A DNA stretch of 64,000 nt from Sporomusa silvacetica DSM 10669 (GCF_002257705.1 NZ_LSLK01000091.1:1-64000); one strand, 5' to 3'; counted from the stretch's first letter, positions 34,153-43,687 are shown. Made by a program: numbers and translations. Notes: generated by a model not told the origin, from the sequence alone.

Positions 34153-34623
34153 CTACTGCACGCTGAGTGCTGCTTTCGGGCATATCGCCACGCAGAGCGG
34201 GCCACCCTCATAGCCACGGCATAGGTCGCACTTTATAACCTTCGGCTTGCCGTGGAACATAACTCGTTTTATCGGCGACATTTTTTCGTTTGCGAAGGGG
34301 CACGCCTTGACGCACAGCCCGCAGTTGACGCATTTTTCCTTGTCTATGTACCTCGCGTTGGTGTTTTCGTCAAACTTCATCGCCCCAAGCCTGCACGCCG
34401 CGACGCATGACGCTGATTTACACTGGCGGCAAACGGAAAGCGAAAAGCTGTAATCAAGCATATCTGCGTCAATTCGGATAGCGGATAGATTTTTATGGCA
34501 TTCCCCGTCAAAGTGCCGCCCAGAACACACAAGCTCGCAAGTCAGGCATCCGCCACAAGCCTCAGTGTTAAGCACGACGCGCTTCGATGGAGGCATGATG
34601 TCAAATTCAGAATTGCCACTCAC
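34153..34623 (-). CDS. Polyferredoxin subunit with four 4Fe-4S motifs
   Basis: A 156-residue ferredoxin of the HycB/DmsB type. Cysteine sets are CGGCLTCELVC, CRQCKSASCVAAC, CVNCGLCVKACP and CDLC..CVAICP, enough for four clusters. It should pass electrons to or from the aldehyde oxidoreductase encoded 17 bases downstream. The start is GTG at 34623 behind AGGAGG. Confidence 0.9.
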   Translation of the reverse strand: MSGNSEFDIMPPSKRVVLNTEACGGCLTCELVCSGRHFDGECHKNLSAIRIDADMLDYSFSLSVCRQCKSASCVAACRLGAMKFDENTNARYIDKEKCVNCGLCVKACPFANEKMSPIKRVMFHGKPKVIKCDLCRGYEGGPLCVAICPKAALSVQ

Positions 34624-34701
34624 AATAAATTGCCTCCTAATATATGATATTTATGGAAATAAACACGCTTACATTATATTAAGCGCAAGTTTTTTATCCA
34701 A

Positions 34702-36057
34702 TCACTCAGGTCTCCGCGGTCTGTATGTAGGAGTAAGCAGTACTGAAATGTCACTCATATCGTGGATATGACGCAACGCACTCAGCAGCCGCTCGGCCTC
34801 CTCGCGTCCCCGCACTCCTGACACTTGACGGAGAAACTTCGCCTTAATCTCTTCTGTACTAGGCAACTTCCCAGGCGCACCGGGTGCAACGTCGCAGCGA
34901 ATCTCGCATTCGGTGCCGTCTTCAAAAGTGGCGAGGCATCGGGCCTGTTCGTTACACAGAGACTCGTCTCTCTCGACAGTCACATACCGGGCAATCTCCG
35001 CTATCTCCTCACTTATCGAGAAATCCTCATCCACAGGTTCAAAGGCGCGTGTCGGATTTGAGAGTACCCTGGCAGCAATGTAGCGCAGTGAGACCTGCGC
35101 CCCGTAGACGGTCTTGGGCTCAGGATTGCCCCCGAGATTCGCGGAGGTTGGCGAAACATACACGACCAGTTTGTGCAGGCTACGCTCCTCTTGTCGTATT
35201 TTCTTATGGAGGTCTTGGCAGCACTTTACTACGGCGTGGGCGATGAAGCCGAAGGGATAGGGCTTGCAGGCCGTTGTTTCACAGACGTAACGCGAACCGA
35301 GCCCGTCGAGAACCGCCTCGACATTGGGTCTTAACGCAACTTGCCTGATGAGACCGTTTGCACCGGTCAGAGAGGCTATCCCACAGGAAAAACCAGCTTC
35401 AGCAAGGCGTGCAGAAATATAACCCGCCTCAGCTGCGATAGCCGGTACCCAATAGGCGGCCATTGACCCGTGCGTGCCGCGTGTACCCGAGGCGCGGGCG
35501 GCCGCAAGACCAAGAGCTGTCTCCATCTGCGCCTCGTTGAATCCGAGCAGGCGGCCTACTGCGGCGGCGGCTCCAATGCCGCCCGCAATGCCCGTCGGAT
35601 ACCATCCCTTTGCAGCGCCTGTATCCGGTCCGAACATAGCCAACGCCACGCGGCACTCAATCTCCATACCAACGCGGAGTGCGTGGAGCGCGTCGGCACC
35701 TGAGACCGGATGACAGCGTGAAAGCCCCAGAATGGCCGAGGCTATCGGTCCGGCCGGGTGGAGAGTCGTCTCGAAATGAATATCGTCATAGGCAAGACAG
35801 GCAGAGCTGAGACAATCTACAGCGATGCTCGCCGAGACGCTCAGACGCTCTGTTCTCCCGATCGGGGGCGGAAGTTCGCTCGACACATCCATCCGGTAGA
35901 ATGCGATCGCCCGCTCAACCGTTTTCTGCTGCGAACCCGCGAGTGCGCACCCATACCAGTTGAGGAATGCATCGGCGTAGTATAGCGGCGTCTTGCTCTG
36001 CGCTTTTTCTACTGCAAAGGCGGCAAGCGCATGTCCAAAGTCTTCAATATGCCCCAT
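34702..36057 (-). CDS. MmgE/PrpD family protein
   Basis: A 451-residue member of the MmgE/PrpD family (2-methylcitrate dehydratase, cis-aconitate decarboxylase and related enzymes). The all-helical N-terminal part has a GTRGTHGSMAAYWVPAIAAE region and the C-terminal domain a KPYPFGFIAHAV stretch, as in PrpD. The first ATG after a weak site is taken at 36057; an upstream TTG at 36087 is less likely. These enzymes hydrate, dehydrate or decarboxylate C4-C7 acids. In this cluster it probably acts on the acid taken up by the neighbouring MFS carrier. Codons are GC-rich compared with genes before 30 kb. Confidence 0.88.
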   Translation of the reverse strand: MGHIEDFGHALAAFAVEKAQSKTPLYYADAFLNWYGCALAGSQQKTVERAIAFYRMDVSSELPPPIGRTERLSVSASIAVDCLSSACLAYDDIHFETTLHPAGPIASAILGLSRCHPVSGADALHALRVGMEIECRVALAMFGPDTGAAKGWYPTGIAGGIGAAAAVGRLLGFNEAQMETALGLAAARASGTRGTHGSMAAYWVPAIAAEAGYISARLAEAGFSCGIASLTGANGLIRQVALRPNVEAVLDGLGSRYVCETTACKPYPFGFIAHAVVKCCQDLHKKIRQEERSLHKLVVYVSPTSANLGGNPEPKTVYGAQVSLRYIAARVLSNPTRAFEPVDEDFSISEEIAEIARYVTVERDESLCNEQARCLATFEDGTECEIRCDVAPGAPGKLPSTEEIKAKFLRQVSGVRGREEAERLLSALRHIHDMSDISVLLTPTYRPRRPE

Positions 36058-36169
36058 AATTATATTCACGCCTTTCGACGCGTTCAAGGCACAAAACCTT
36101 ATGAAAGTTTGTGCCGGAACGCCTTATTATTTCTATACTCTGGCTTATTCTCCTCCGCACGTTTGGAAA

Positions 36170-36201
36170 GGCGCGCTCCCGAAATTTTCACCGAGCGCGC
36201 C
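36170..36201. other. Hairpin in the 190-bp gap between PrpD and MFS genes
   Basis: GGCGCGCT and AGCGCGCC form a perfect 8-bp stem with a 16-nt loop; there is no T-tract. It may modulate readthrough inside the locus. Confidence 0.4.
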
Positions 36202-36248
36202 TCTCGTGCTTAAAATCGCCGCTATTAAAAGACAAGGGTGTAGCTCAA

Positions 36249-37547
36249 TTATTGCTTCACGGATTCTGCATTTTCCGTCGTCCACGCTTCTTTTGTCTTT
36301 TGGGTTGTGGTCTTGGAAGTCATAATGATAATCAACACAAGAAGTACTACAAGAGCTAGCAACGCCATGGAAAAACCAGTTCTGTAGCTGGTAGATTCTA
36401 TAATCAATCCCCATACCGATGAGCCAAACGCACCAGCTAAGGTTACGACACCTGTTACCCTGGCCCATATTTTTGTAAAATCTTTGAGCCCGAAGACATA
36501 TTTAACTAGTACCGGCCCATACAAGTTCGTCGCTGAGTAGATCCCCCCAAACAGGAAGCTCGCAATTGCAATCGCCATCTCGTTGCTGCCAGCAAAAATC
36601 AGGAGAATACACGTAACACATGCTGCGCTCACATAATAGATCCCGCCGAGGCGAACGCTCTTGTCGGATACAATCCCTAATGTCAGCTTAAAAAACATTG
36701 TCCCGGCTTGTATGATGCTTGCTATTGCACCCGCAAAGACAACCGAAAAACCAATTGACTGGGAATAGGCATTAAAGAAGAAGGATATACCGGCTATAAA
36801 CGCGGTAAGCGGTATAGCGATTATTACTAGGTAGAATGGCAGCATTCGCATCGCTTTCTCCGCCGAAATCCCACCAAGCACCGTTGCGGCCTCTGTTTTC
36901 CCGGAATCGGACTGCATTTTCTCAAACCCGAACGGCTTCAGCCCCTTTTCAGCGGGAGTGGCGCGGATAAAGAGCAGAGCAATGGGGATGAACACCAGGC
37001 ATATTCCTCCAAATACCCAGAAGCAGGTTCTCCAACCGTAGTCCGCGATAATTACGCTGCCGACGGAACTGAAAAACATTCCACCGAGGCCTTGCGCGGC
37101 TGCGACGATCCCGATCATAGTGCCTGTTTTCCATGGGAACCACGAATTCATAAGCAGAGGAATCGAAAAGCTGAAGAAAATTGACATTGGAAACGCTATC
37201 AGAGCGGAGGTTATATAGATTACCCAAATATTCCCCGCCATAGCCCGTGCTGCAAAGCTCAAGGCTTCAACAAGCAGGCAGACGCCCAGCACCCAGCGCA
37301 TATTAAACTGTCTGCATATCTTGGAAAAAAGCGTCGGCGCACAGAAAGCCATGGTTAACTGTATAATGGACGTCGTTACAGCGTAGGCTGTGACGGACAC
37401 TCCTAAGTCGCGGCTTACAGGTACATAAAAAATGCTTGCAACGTTCATTATAAGGCTTGCGGGAAGCATAAGAACGAACAATGCGGCAGCGACTATGAAG
37501 CCGTAATGGAATTTTTTATTGCCGGTTTCTAATGTAGGAGTTGTCAT
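36249..37547 (-). CDS. MFS transporter (oxalate/formate antiporter-like)
   Basis: A 432-residue major facilitator with about 12 membrane helices. The N-terminal half starts FHYGFIVAAALFVLMLPASL and shows VSRDLGVSVTAYAVTTSIIQ, as in OFA-type organic anion carriers. It probably imports the substrate of this locus. The ATG has a GGAGG site seven bases before it. A ribosome site and a 33-bp spacing join it to the small 65-residue gene before it. Confidence 0.9.
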   Translation of the reverse strand: MTTPTLETGNKKFHYGFIVAAALFVLMLPASLIMNVASIFYVPVSRDLGVSVTAYAVTTSIIQLTMAFCAPTLFSKICRQFNMRWVLGVCLLVEALSFAARAMAGNIWVIYITSALIAFPMSIFFSFSIPLLMNSWFPWKTGTMIGIVAAAQGLGGMFFSSVGSVIIADYGWRTCFWVFGGICLVFIPIALLFIRATPAEKGLKPFGFEKMQSDSGKTEAATVLGGISAEKAMRMLPFYLVIIAIPLTAFIAGISFFFNAYSQSIGFSVVFAGAIASIIQAGTMFFKLTLGIVSDKSVRLGGIYYVSAACVTCILLIFAGSNEMAIAIASFLFGGIYSATNLYGPVLVKYVFGLKDFTKIWARVTGVVTLAGAFGSSVWGLIIESTSYRTGFSMALLALVVLLVLIIIMTSKTTTQKTKEAWTTENAESVKQ

Positions 37548-37579
37548 GATATTTCCTCCCGAATTTATATTATCGCCGC

Positions 37580-37777
37580 TTATGACAGCAGCATAGAGCG
37601 CACAAAAGCGCGCACTGTGGCTTCTCTAGCGTCCTCCGGTAGAAATGTAAGAAGCTCTGCTACTTCCTGAATGCCGTCAGGGTATGTTTCGCGGACAGGC
37701 TGTCTAAGCGTTTCAGCGTTCAGCTCCATAGTCGCTTTTTCGCGTTTTGCCTTATTTTCGCTGTTATCGAATTTCAT
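37580..37777 (-). CDS. Small protein of the methyl-transfer locus
   Basis: A 65-residue acidic and helical protein (MKFDNSENKAKREKATMELN, ...GIQEVAELLTFLPEDAREAT). It lies 13 bases after the UroD-like methyltransferase and 32 bases before the transporter. GGGAGG precedes its ATG. No family is recognised; it may stabilise or regulate one of its neighbours. Confidence 0.6.
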   Translation of the reverse strand: MKFDNSENKAKREKATMELNAETLRQPVRETYPDGIQEVAELLTFLPEDAREATVRAFVRSMLLS

Positions 37778-37790
37778 AGTTCGTTCCTCC

Positions 37791-38945
37791 CTAACACCTA
37801 TAATTTTGCACGAATTCGGCGACTGCGAGAAGGTTTTCGCGCTTGCAGTCGTTCCGGAAGGAAATCATCTTATCCTGACTTAGGATAAACCCATCGCCCA
37901 TCTCGCCGACAAGGCGCTTGGCATACTCGACGCACTGCTCTGGAGTGCCGTGTCCTAATAGTGACGCGGGCATTCCACCACTCAGGCAGACGTTCGGAAG
38001 CGCCTTACGCAGTTCAACTGGGTCATCAAGCTCAATCGTGAAAAGCAAATGCCCCTTAGGATATTCCTTGAAGTAATCGGCAAAGCGCAGGATGCTGCCC
38101 TCGCAGAACACAGAAATTGTCTTACCTGCTTCCACAACCGCATCTAAATACTGCTTTAGGTATGGCCAGTACAACTCATCCCATTGAGCGCGGCTCAGCG
38201 TCGTATGAGCGAGCAGTGCTGTAAACATATCAGTAATATACGCGGAATTGTCAATCTTGAGCCCGGCTTTAAGGCCTGGGAGCATCTCCTCTTCGTGGAT
38301 GGCGTCACACGCTTTTAGAAGCTCTTTTTTGTGGCGCCGAAGATCAAGCGAAATCTCGCGTATGCCGCGATAATACTTGTGAAAACGCTCAATTGGGCTC
38401 ATCATAACGCCGGCGACGCTGCCGTTGTATCCGGCGGGTACGTTATAAACGGTGTTCATTTTCTTTGTCATGTACCCTATAAATTCTCCACACTCAATGA
38501 ACTTACTGATGGCGGCTACCATCTGCCCTTTGGTGAGGTTCGGATGCTTGCGGTGGAACATGCGCCAATGTACCCGCTCGCGGTCGACGGCATACTCTTC
38601 ATACTCCGTGGCTTCCATGATTACACGGTCGGTAAAATTGATCGTCTCCAACTCATCGTCAATGATGTAGTGAGTGGAACCGAGCGCGCGGACCGGTCCG
38701 ATTGTCAGATTGCGCGTACCAAGGTCGCTGTGCCCATCAAAGCGGTACCTTTCGTGAAACTCACATTGGATTTGCTCTATGAGATCGAAGTCAGATATGG
38801 CGTCGCTTAATTTGGGCTTTATATCAGAGTCGAGCGCCTTCCATGTGTAGACGTTGCTGTAGTGGAGAACACGGTCAATGGGCTTAAAATTAATGCAATC
38901 CTTAAACCGCTGAAGATTCGCCATATATTCTGAGCTGTATTCCAT
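37791..38945 (-). CDS. UroD-type corrinoid methyltransferase
   Basis: A 384-residue protein of the uroporphyrinogen decarboxylase superfamily. This fold also covers MtaA/MtbA and glycine-betaine-like methyltransferases that move methyl groups between a substrate and a corrinoid. Blocks TMFTALLAHTTLSRAQWDEL, VFCEGSILRFADYFKEYPKG and CLSGGMPASLLGHGTPEQC are consistent. The next gene upstream is a corrinoid protein, which supports methyltransfer, not heme synthesis. ATG at 38945 behind AAGGAGGG. The substrate is not known. Confidence 0.85.
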   Translation of the reverse strand: MEYSSEYMANLQRFKDCINFKPIDRVLHYSNVYTWKALDSDIKPKLSDAISDFDLIEQIQCEFHERYRFDGHSDLGTRNLTIGPVRALGSTHYIIDDELETINFTDRVIMEATEYEEYAVDRERVHWRMFHRKHPNLTKGQMVAAISKFIECGEFIGYMTKKMNTVYNVPAGYNGSVAGVMMSPIERFHKYYRGIREISLDLRRHKKELLKACDAIHEEEMLPGLKAGLKIDNSAYITDMFTALLAHTTLSRAQWDELYWPYLKQYLDAVVEAGKTISVFCEGSILRFADYFKEYPKGHLLFTIELDDPVELRKALPNVCLSGGMPASLLGHGTPEQCVEYAKRLVGEMGDGFILSQDKMISFRNDCKRENLLAVAEFVQNYRC

Positions 38946-38957
38946 GATATACCCTCC

Positions 38958-39599
38958 TTACGCTTCCGCCGCCCAGGATTTGCACGTCTGAACGGCGATC
39001 TGCGGATTAATTGTCCAAGCATCCGCCCCAACAATCTTGCAATACCCCTCCGTTACCGGTGCCCCGCCGATGATGACTTTTACGGAATCCCTAAGCCCTG
39101 CCGCTTTCAGCGCCTCAACCGTCATCTTCATCGACTCAATCGCTAGTGTTAGCACGCCAGCAAGAGCAACGATCCTTACCCCAGTCTTTTTCACCTCATC
39201 AATGATCTTTTCGGGCGGCACGTCTATGCCGAGATCGATTACGTCAAAGCCGCCTGCCTCAAGCATAGCCTTAACGATGTTCTTGCCGATGTCATGTAAG
39301 TCATCTTTCACAGTACAGATAATCATCTGCGTCTTAGTGCCACCTGCGTCCCCGGTTATCAACGCGTCTTTTAGGATTTCTACCGCTTGCTTCATGAGAT
39401 CTCCGGCAAAAATCAAATCGGAAACAAAGTAGTCGCCACTTTCAAAATTTGTTCCCACGATGTCCATGCCTTTCTGACACGCCTCCATCGCCTGAGGTGC
39501 CTCACTTCCGCCATCAGCCATAACTCCCCTTAGGATTGAGATCACCTCATCTTCTTCAAGGTTTCCCATAGCCTCGGATAGTTTCGCAAAATCTGCCAT
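38958..39599 (-). CDS. Methyltransferase corrinoid protein
   Basis: A 213-residue cobalamin-binding protein of the MtaC/MttC type. A helical N-terminal cap is followed by the B12 domain with DLHDIGKNIVKAMLEAG (DxHxxG lower ligand), VIDLGIDVPPEKI and IGGAPVTEGYCKIVGADAW. It shuttles a methyl group between the methyltransferases on either side. The ATG at 39599 has AAAGGAGC; upstream ORF sequence has no site. It lies between the UroD-like and pterin methyltransferase genes. Confidence 0.93.
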   Translation of the reverse strand: MADFAKLSEAMGNLEEDEVISILRGVMADGGSEAPQAMEACQKGMDIVGTNFESGDYFVSDLIFAGDLMKQAVEILKDALITGDAGGTKTQMIICTVKDDLHDIGKNIVKAMLEAGGFDVIDLGIDVPPEKIIDEVKKTGVRIVALAGVLTLAIESMKMTVEALKAAGLRDSVKVIIGGAPVTEGYCKIVGADAWTINPQIAVQTCKSWAAEA

Positions 39600-39653
39600 T
39601 TTATTGCTCCTTTCAGTTGTTTTATATATTTTTCTCTTTTTAAGCATTTTGCA

Positions 39654-40460
39654 CTATTTTTGCTTTCCAATTTTCCCGCTTCGATACGCATTGTTGTACT
39701 TGCGGCAGAATTTGTCCCTGCCGAGAAGCGCGTTAGCCGCATAAACCGTTTCCATCATCGTGCGGTTTAAGGGATCCATAATTGCAGAGTCCATTCCGGC
39801 CGACAACGCGAGCGTTAGGAAATTACGGTTAATAAGTCCGCGAACTGGCATCCCGTATGAAATATTCGACAAACCCGACGTGAAGTGCACGCTGGGGTAC
39901 TCCGCCTTAATTCTACGAATCGCCTCCAAAAACTGAAGCAGTGCGTCATTTATTGCCGAGAGCGCCAGGACAAGCGGATCTATGTAGATTCTATCCGGTG
40001 AGATACCGTACTCTGCCGCTTTTTTAATAAGTCCAATGCCTATTTCTGTTTTCTTCTCCGCTTCCGCAGGGATGCCCTTGTCGTCGCAGGTGAGCGCGAT
40101 TACCTGCCATTCGGGGTTTTTCGCGAGGAAAGGGAACAAAGTTTCGCACTTACTGCCTTCTCCTGAAACGGAGTTGATAATACCGGGCTTTGGGATAAGG
40201 GGCATAACTTTCAGAATCATGTTTGCGTCAGGGCTGTCGATGCAAATCGGCAGCTTGCTTACGCCTTGAACCTGTTCAAGCAGGAACGCTAACGTGTCAT
40301 ACTCCTCCTCCGGATCGCCGCCGGCGCAGATGTCCAGATATGCCGCTCCCGCTTCCTCTTGCGCAAGAGCGAGTTCTTTAATTTTCCCTTTGTCCCTATC
40401 GCGGATTGCCGCGGCAACAGACGGTATTGCGCCATTGATTTTCTCTCCGATGATTAACAT
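39654..40460 (-). CDS. Methyltetrahydrofolate:corrinoid methyltransferase (pterin-binding)
   Basis: A 268-residue TIM-barrel of the pterin-binding (MetH/AcsE/MtgA) group. The start MLIIGEKINGAIPSVAAAI is typical, and PGIINSVSGEG, IYIDPLVLALS and TSGLSNISYGMP are conserved. It moves the methyl group from methyl-corrinoid to tetrahydrofolate (or the reverse). It is the first gene of the block, so substrate methyl groups could enter the acetogenic folate pathway. Confidence 0.92.
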   Translation of the reverse strand: MLIIGEKINGAIPSVAAAIRDRDKGKIKELALAQEEAGAAYLDICAGGDPEEEYDTLAFLLEQVQGVSKLPICIDSPDANMILKVMPLIPKPGIINSVSGEGSKCETLFPFLAKNPEWQVIALTCDDKGIPAEAEKKTEIGIGLIKKAAEYGISPDRIYIDPLVLALSAINDALLQFLEAIRRIKAEYPSVHFTSGLSNISYGMPVRGLINRNFLTLALSAGMDSAIMDPLNRTMMETVYAANALLGRDKFCRKYNNAYRSGKIGKQK

Positions 40461-40578
40461 TTCAGTGTGTCTTCCCTTCTGGCTTTTTATAATTTAAAAA
40501 TGTTCTGCAAATTCTGCATGGCTTGACACGGTTTATATTCTTACATACAATTACCATCTACTTAGATATCTAATGAAA

Positions 40579-41877
40579 CTAGAAATTATACATAAGCTGC
40601 ACAAACAAGTTTTGCTTATCCCTATTACCTTTTTTGGCTTCCAAATCATTGTACTGAATGGTCATAATTCCATTTTTGAACAATCCATACTCAAAGCCGT
40701 ATTCCATACCCTTTACATTGTCATTTTCTCTCAAACTAATATCCATGCCGTTGCCCATCTCAAGAATACTAAGGCTTCTATAATCGAAACCTTCATCCGC
40801 TGATCGATAACCAACCCATACGCCATAGGATTTAGCTTGGTCGTATGCAGCGCCACGGTATCTAATTTTACTAAACCATGATTTTGCTGAATCGTTATTG
40901 TTTTTAGACTTAGCGTAGTCAGAATCATTTTTACCATATTCACCAAATACGGTGAAGTTTTTCAAACCAGTATATTTGAAACCAACAGATTTGCTGTCAT
41001 ACAGATTACCATTTGTAGCCGAACCGTCTTCACTATCGCTTAAATACGAAGCGTTAACCTTAAGGTTGTCACTAAGTTTGAAATCAACATTGCCAATCGT
41101 ATAATTCCACTTTGACTGTTTGAAAGCACCTGCAGTAACTTTTATGTTATTGCCGGTAGTTACTAATAGTCCTTCATTACCTGGGGTACTGGCAAACAAT
41201 AGTCCTTGACCAAAGTAAACAGGCTGGCGACCAAATTTGTAAGTCAGACCGCCATTAAAAGCTTTACCGGTAATATATGCCTGGTCCAAAACCGTATTGT
41301 TAGTATCAACACCATTAGGATTACCACTAGCACCGACAGGAACACCGGAAACGCCCCACGAAGATTCACTATGCAACCGGCCTGTAAAAGTTAGATTCTC
41401 ATCAAGTGGTGCGGTCATCGTAATACGAACACGAGTCTGTTCATAATCTTTCTTGTTAGTAATGGAATTATCAGAGTAATCATAACGAACACGAACCTCA
41501 CCAGTGAATTTTACTTTGGAAGCGTTTTTCTCGAGATTGTCAACACGAACACCGAGGTTAGTCAGTTCGGAACCGAACTCAGCTTTCAGGACTTCGATTT
41601 GTTTTTTAGCTGCGGCATCTGCTTTGTCGCTGTTAGCCATGGCTTTTGCTACGATAGTAGCCATTTCATAACGGGTAAGGGTTCTGTCACCTTTGTAGGT
41701 GCCATCGCCGTAGCCGGAGATTACGCCAGCCTGAACTAATTGATTGATGGAGGCGTAGGACCAGTGTTTCGCCGGTACATCGGCAAAAGGATTTGCAGGA
41801 GCTGCCAGGGCGGTTCCTGCCATACAGGCAAACCCAATTAGCGCAGAGGTTACCTTTACTGTTAGGCTGTTATTCAT
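40579..41877 (-). CDS. SLH-domain outer-membrane porin
   Basis: A 432-residue porin with a signal peptide (about residues 1-24), one SLH domain (residues about 26-80, NPFADVPAKHWSYASINQLV and GDRTLTRYEMATIVAKAM), a coiled-coil linker and a C-terminal beta-barrel of about 300 residues that ends in Phe (MYNF). In Negativicutes this design binds the peptidoglycan and spans the outer membrane. The ATG at 41877 has AAAGGAGA; the ORF extends upstream without function. The upstream region has the palindrome TGTAATTACA, also found before the GntR/corrinoid operon. Confidence 0.92.
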   Translation of the reverse strand: MNNSLTVKVTSALIGFACMAGTALAAPANPFADVPAKHWSYASINQLVQAGVISGYGDGTYKGDRTLTRYEMATIVAKAMANSDKADAAAKKQIEVLKAEFGSELTNLGVRVDNLEKNASKVKFTGEVRVRYDYSDNSITNKKDYEQTRVRITMTAPLDENLTFTGRLHSESSWGVSGVPVGASGNPNGVDTNNTVLDQAYITGKAFNGGLTYKFGRQPVYFGQGLLFASTPGNEGLLVTTGNNIKVTAGAFKQSKWNYTIGNVDFKLSDNLKVNASYLSDSEDGSATNGNLYDSKSVGFKYTGLKNFTVFGEYGKNDSDYAKSKNNNDSAKSWFSKIRYRGAAYDQAKSYGVWVGYRSADEGFDYRSLSILEMGNGMDISLRENDNVKGMEYGFEYGLFKNGIMTIQYNDLEAKKGNRDKQNLFVQLMYNF

Positions 41878-41981
41878 TGACACATTCTCCTTTTTTAGCT
41901 GATCAATAGATTTAGTCCAGATTTGCCACTTGTTACCCCACCCATAACCTAAACCATTTCTTTCACCCACTTTCATTGTTT

Positions 41982-41997
41982 ACTTGTAATTACATGT
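41982..41997. promoter_or_regulatory. Putative GntR/HutC-type operator upstream of the SLH porin
   Basis: ACTTGTAATTACATGT contains the perfect palindrome TGTAATTACA (41985-41994) and lies about 105 bases before the porin ATG. The same core is at 44585-44594 before the DUF1638 gene. HutC-type GntR proteins bind similar TTGT-ACAA palindromes. Confidence 0.5.
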
Positions 41998-42071
41998 ATA
42001 TAATCTCACATTTCATTATAAAAGTCAATATTATAACATTCCGATTTTTATGTAAAAAGATCACAGATAAC

Positions 42072-42119
42072 AAAATGTACGAACCATCCACATTATAGAT
42101 TGGATGATTCGTACATTTT
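42072..42119. terminator. Bidirectional terminator-like hairpin
   Basis: Arms AAAATGTACGAACCATCCA and TGGATGATTCGTACATTTT pair over 19 positions with one mismatch and have A/T-rich edges on both sides. It lies between the GntR gene and the porin gene. The rest of the 41878-42318 gap is AT-rich and without a gene. Confidence 0.7.
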
Positions 42120-42285
42120 CATTAACATACTATTACGAATTGAATAATCTCTTTTTTATTTGTATATTCCATACTCTTTTACAAATTCCGGCATAGTGCG
42201 CAATCCAAGTTAGACATATCTATTCTGAGATCAATTAGATTACTTTATACTCCTGCCGCTTTTAATATACGACTTTTGTTCACTA

Positions 42286-42320
42286 ACAAAAAAAGAGAGA
42301 TTACTTCATCATCTCTTTTT
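42286..42320 (-). terminator. Terminator of the GntR gene
   Basis: AAAAAGAGAT with ATCTCTCTTTTTTT on the minus strand forms a short stem over the end of the gene, followed by seven T. Confidence 0.6.
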
Positions 42321-43017
42321 AGCTTGAACAAGCCTTTATTTTCCCATATTCACTTTTATAATAAGTTTTTCCCCAGCCGATGGGCTGGTTCTGTTGATCA
42401 AATAGTCGCTGATCAACAACTAGCATCGGTCGGCTTTCTTTTAAATATAGTGATTTTTCGATGATTGGCTGAGAATATTCTATGGATATGCAGAGTTCTT
42501 TTTTGATAGCAAATGCAGAGTCTTTCTGTGCCACCATTTCTGGAAAGGTTGCATATTGTATTTCTTTTTCAACAATCGGCTTACCTCGATAATAAGGTAA
42601 ATATTTCACATCATAAGCTACCGGTTCTTCGGTTACACTTAATAGCCGACGTATTATTATAACCTTTCTCTGTAGCGGTACTTGTAAAACGCGTGCAATT
42701 TCTTCATCAGCCACAATAACATTAACCTCTAAGAGTTTACTTTCATTGATGCTATAATCGCCACTATGTAATTCATTAAACACAAGCGTATATTTATTAT
42801 GATCCGGCACAGCCACATAATAACCCTTACCCGGATAAGAATAGATATACCCTTCGTTCTCAATCATAGACAGGCTTTTCCTAACGGTTGGCCTGCTAGT
42901 ACTATATTGCTGGGCCAGCTCATTTTCTGACAATAACATGTCCCCCGGTTTTAATTGACCCAATACTATTTTTTCTTTTAAAACCTTATAAATCTGGATA
43001 TATATAGGCGAACTCAT
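42319..43017 (-). CDS. GntR/HutC family regulator with UTRA domain
   Basis: A 232-residue regulator. The N-terminal winged helix-turn-helix (residues about 5-70, LLSENELAQQYSTSRPTVRK) is followed by a UTRA ligand domain (about 90-225). It should bind a small effector and repress transcription. It is the last gene of an operon with a corrinoid protein and a DUF1638 protein, and the shared TGTAATTACA sites are its likely targets. Start ATG 43017 behind AAGGAGA. Confidence 0.9.
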   Translation of the reverse strand: MSSPIYIQIYKVLKEKIVLGQLKPGDMLLSENELAQQYSTSRPTVRKSLSMIENEGYIYSYPGKGYYVAVPDHNKYTLVFNELHSGDYSINESKLLEVNVIVADEEIARVLQVPLQRKVIIIRRLLSVTEEPVAYDVKYLPYYRGKPIVEKEIQYATFPEMVAQKDSAFAIKKELCISIEYSQPIIEKSLYLKESRPMLVVDQRLFDQQNQPIGWGKTYYKSEYGKIKACSS

Positions 43018-43033
43018 TTTTATTCTCCTTATA

Positions 43034-43687
43034 TTAACCCTGTGTCTGAAACCCTTTTTTACTCATCCAGGACAAACACCGTTTTACCCCTTCCGAGACG
43101 TCCCTGGTATACGCATCGGCACCTAGGTGTTTACCCACACCATGGCTTATGCAATGTCCGCCCAGGATGACTTTAACCTTATTTCTTAACCCGGCTGCCT
43201 CTAGCGCAGTAATAACCTTTTTCATACTGTCGATCGCCAGAGTCAGAACGCCATAAATGAATACAATATCCGGTTGGAATTTGATCACAGCATTACAAAA
43301 GTTCTCTGTTGATACATCAGTTCCTAAATCATGCACCACAAATCCTGATCCTTTCATCAAACTGGAAAAAATATTCTTTCCAATATCATGCAAGTCACCA
43401 GGAGCAGTTCCAATAACTAGAGTACCGGCCACCTGATTATCCGGTAAGCTAAGGCAGGGCAACATTCCGTCTATTTCGAGGACTTCGACAAAAAGAATGC
43501 CAGCCATAATCAAATCAGCGATAAAGTATTCCCCTTGTTCGTAAAGAATGCCTACCTTCTCCATTCCTATCCGAACTTGTTCTTGTATGTAAAAGGGATC
43601 TATTCCCTCACGAAGCCGCATTTTTACCAATTCATGTACCTGATTTTCATCCAATTCTTCTACGGCACGAATTAACGCCTCGTCCAT
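43034..43687 (-). CDS. Second corrinoid protein (MtaC/MttC type)
   Basis: A 217-residue B12-binding protein with GTAPGDLHDIGKNIFSSLMK (DxHxxG), VHDLGTDVSTENFCNAVI and ILGGHCISHGVGKHLGADAY. It carries methyl groups for a corrinoid methyltransferase that is not adjacent, so its partner is elsewhere. ATG with GGAGG 7 bases upstream. It lies between the DUF1638 and GntR genes. Confidence 0.92.
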   Translation of the reverse strand: MDEALIRAVEELDENQVHELVKMRLREGIDPFYIQEQVRIGMEKVGILYEQGEYFIADLIMAGILFVEVLEIDGMLPCLSLPDNQVAGTLVIGTAPGDLHDIGKNIFSSLMKGSGFVVHDLGTDVSTENFCNAVIKFQPDIVFIYGVLTLAIDSMKKVITALEAAGLRNKVKVILGGHCISHGVGKHLGADAYTRDVSEGVKRCLSWMSKKGFQTQG

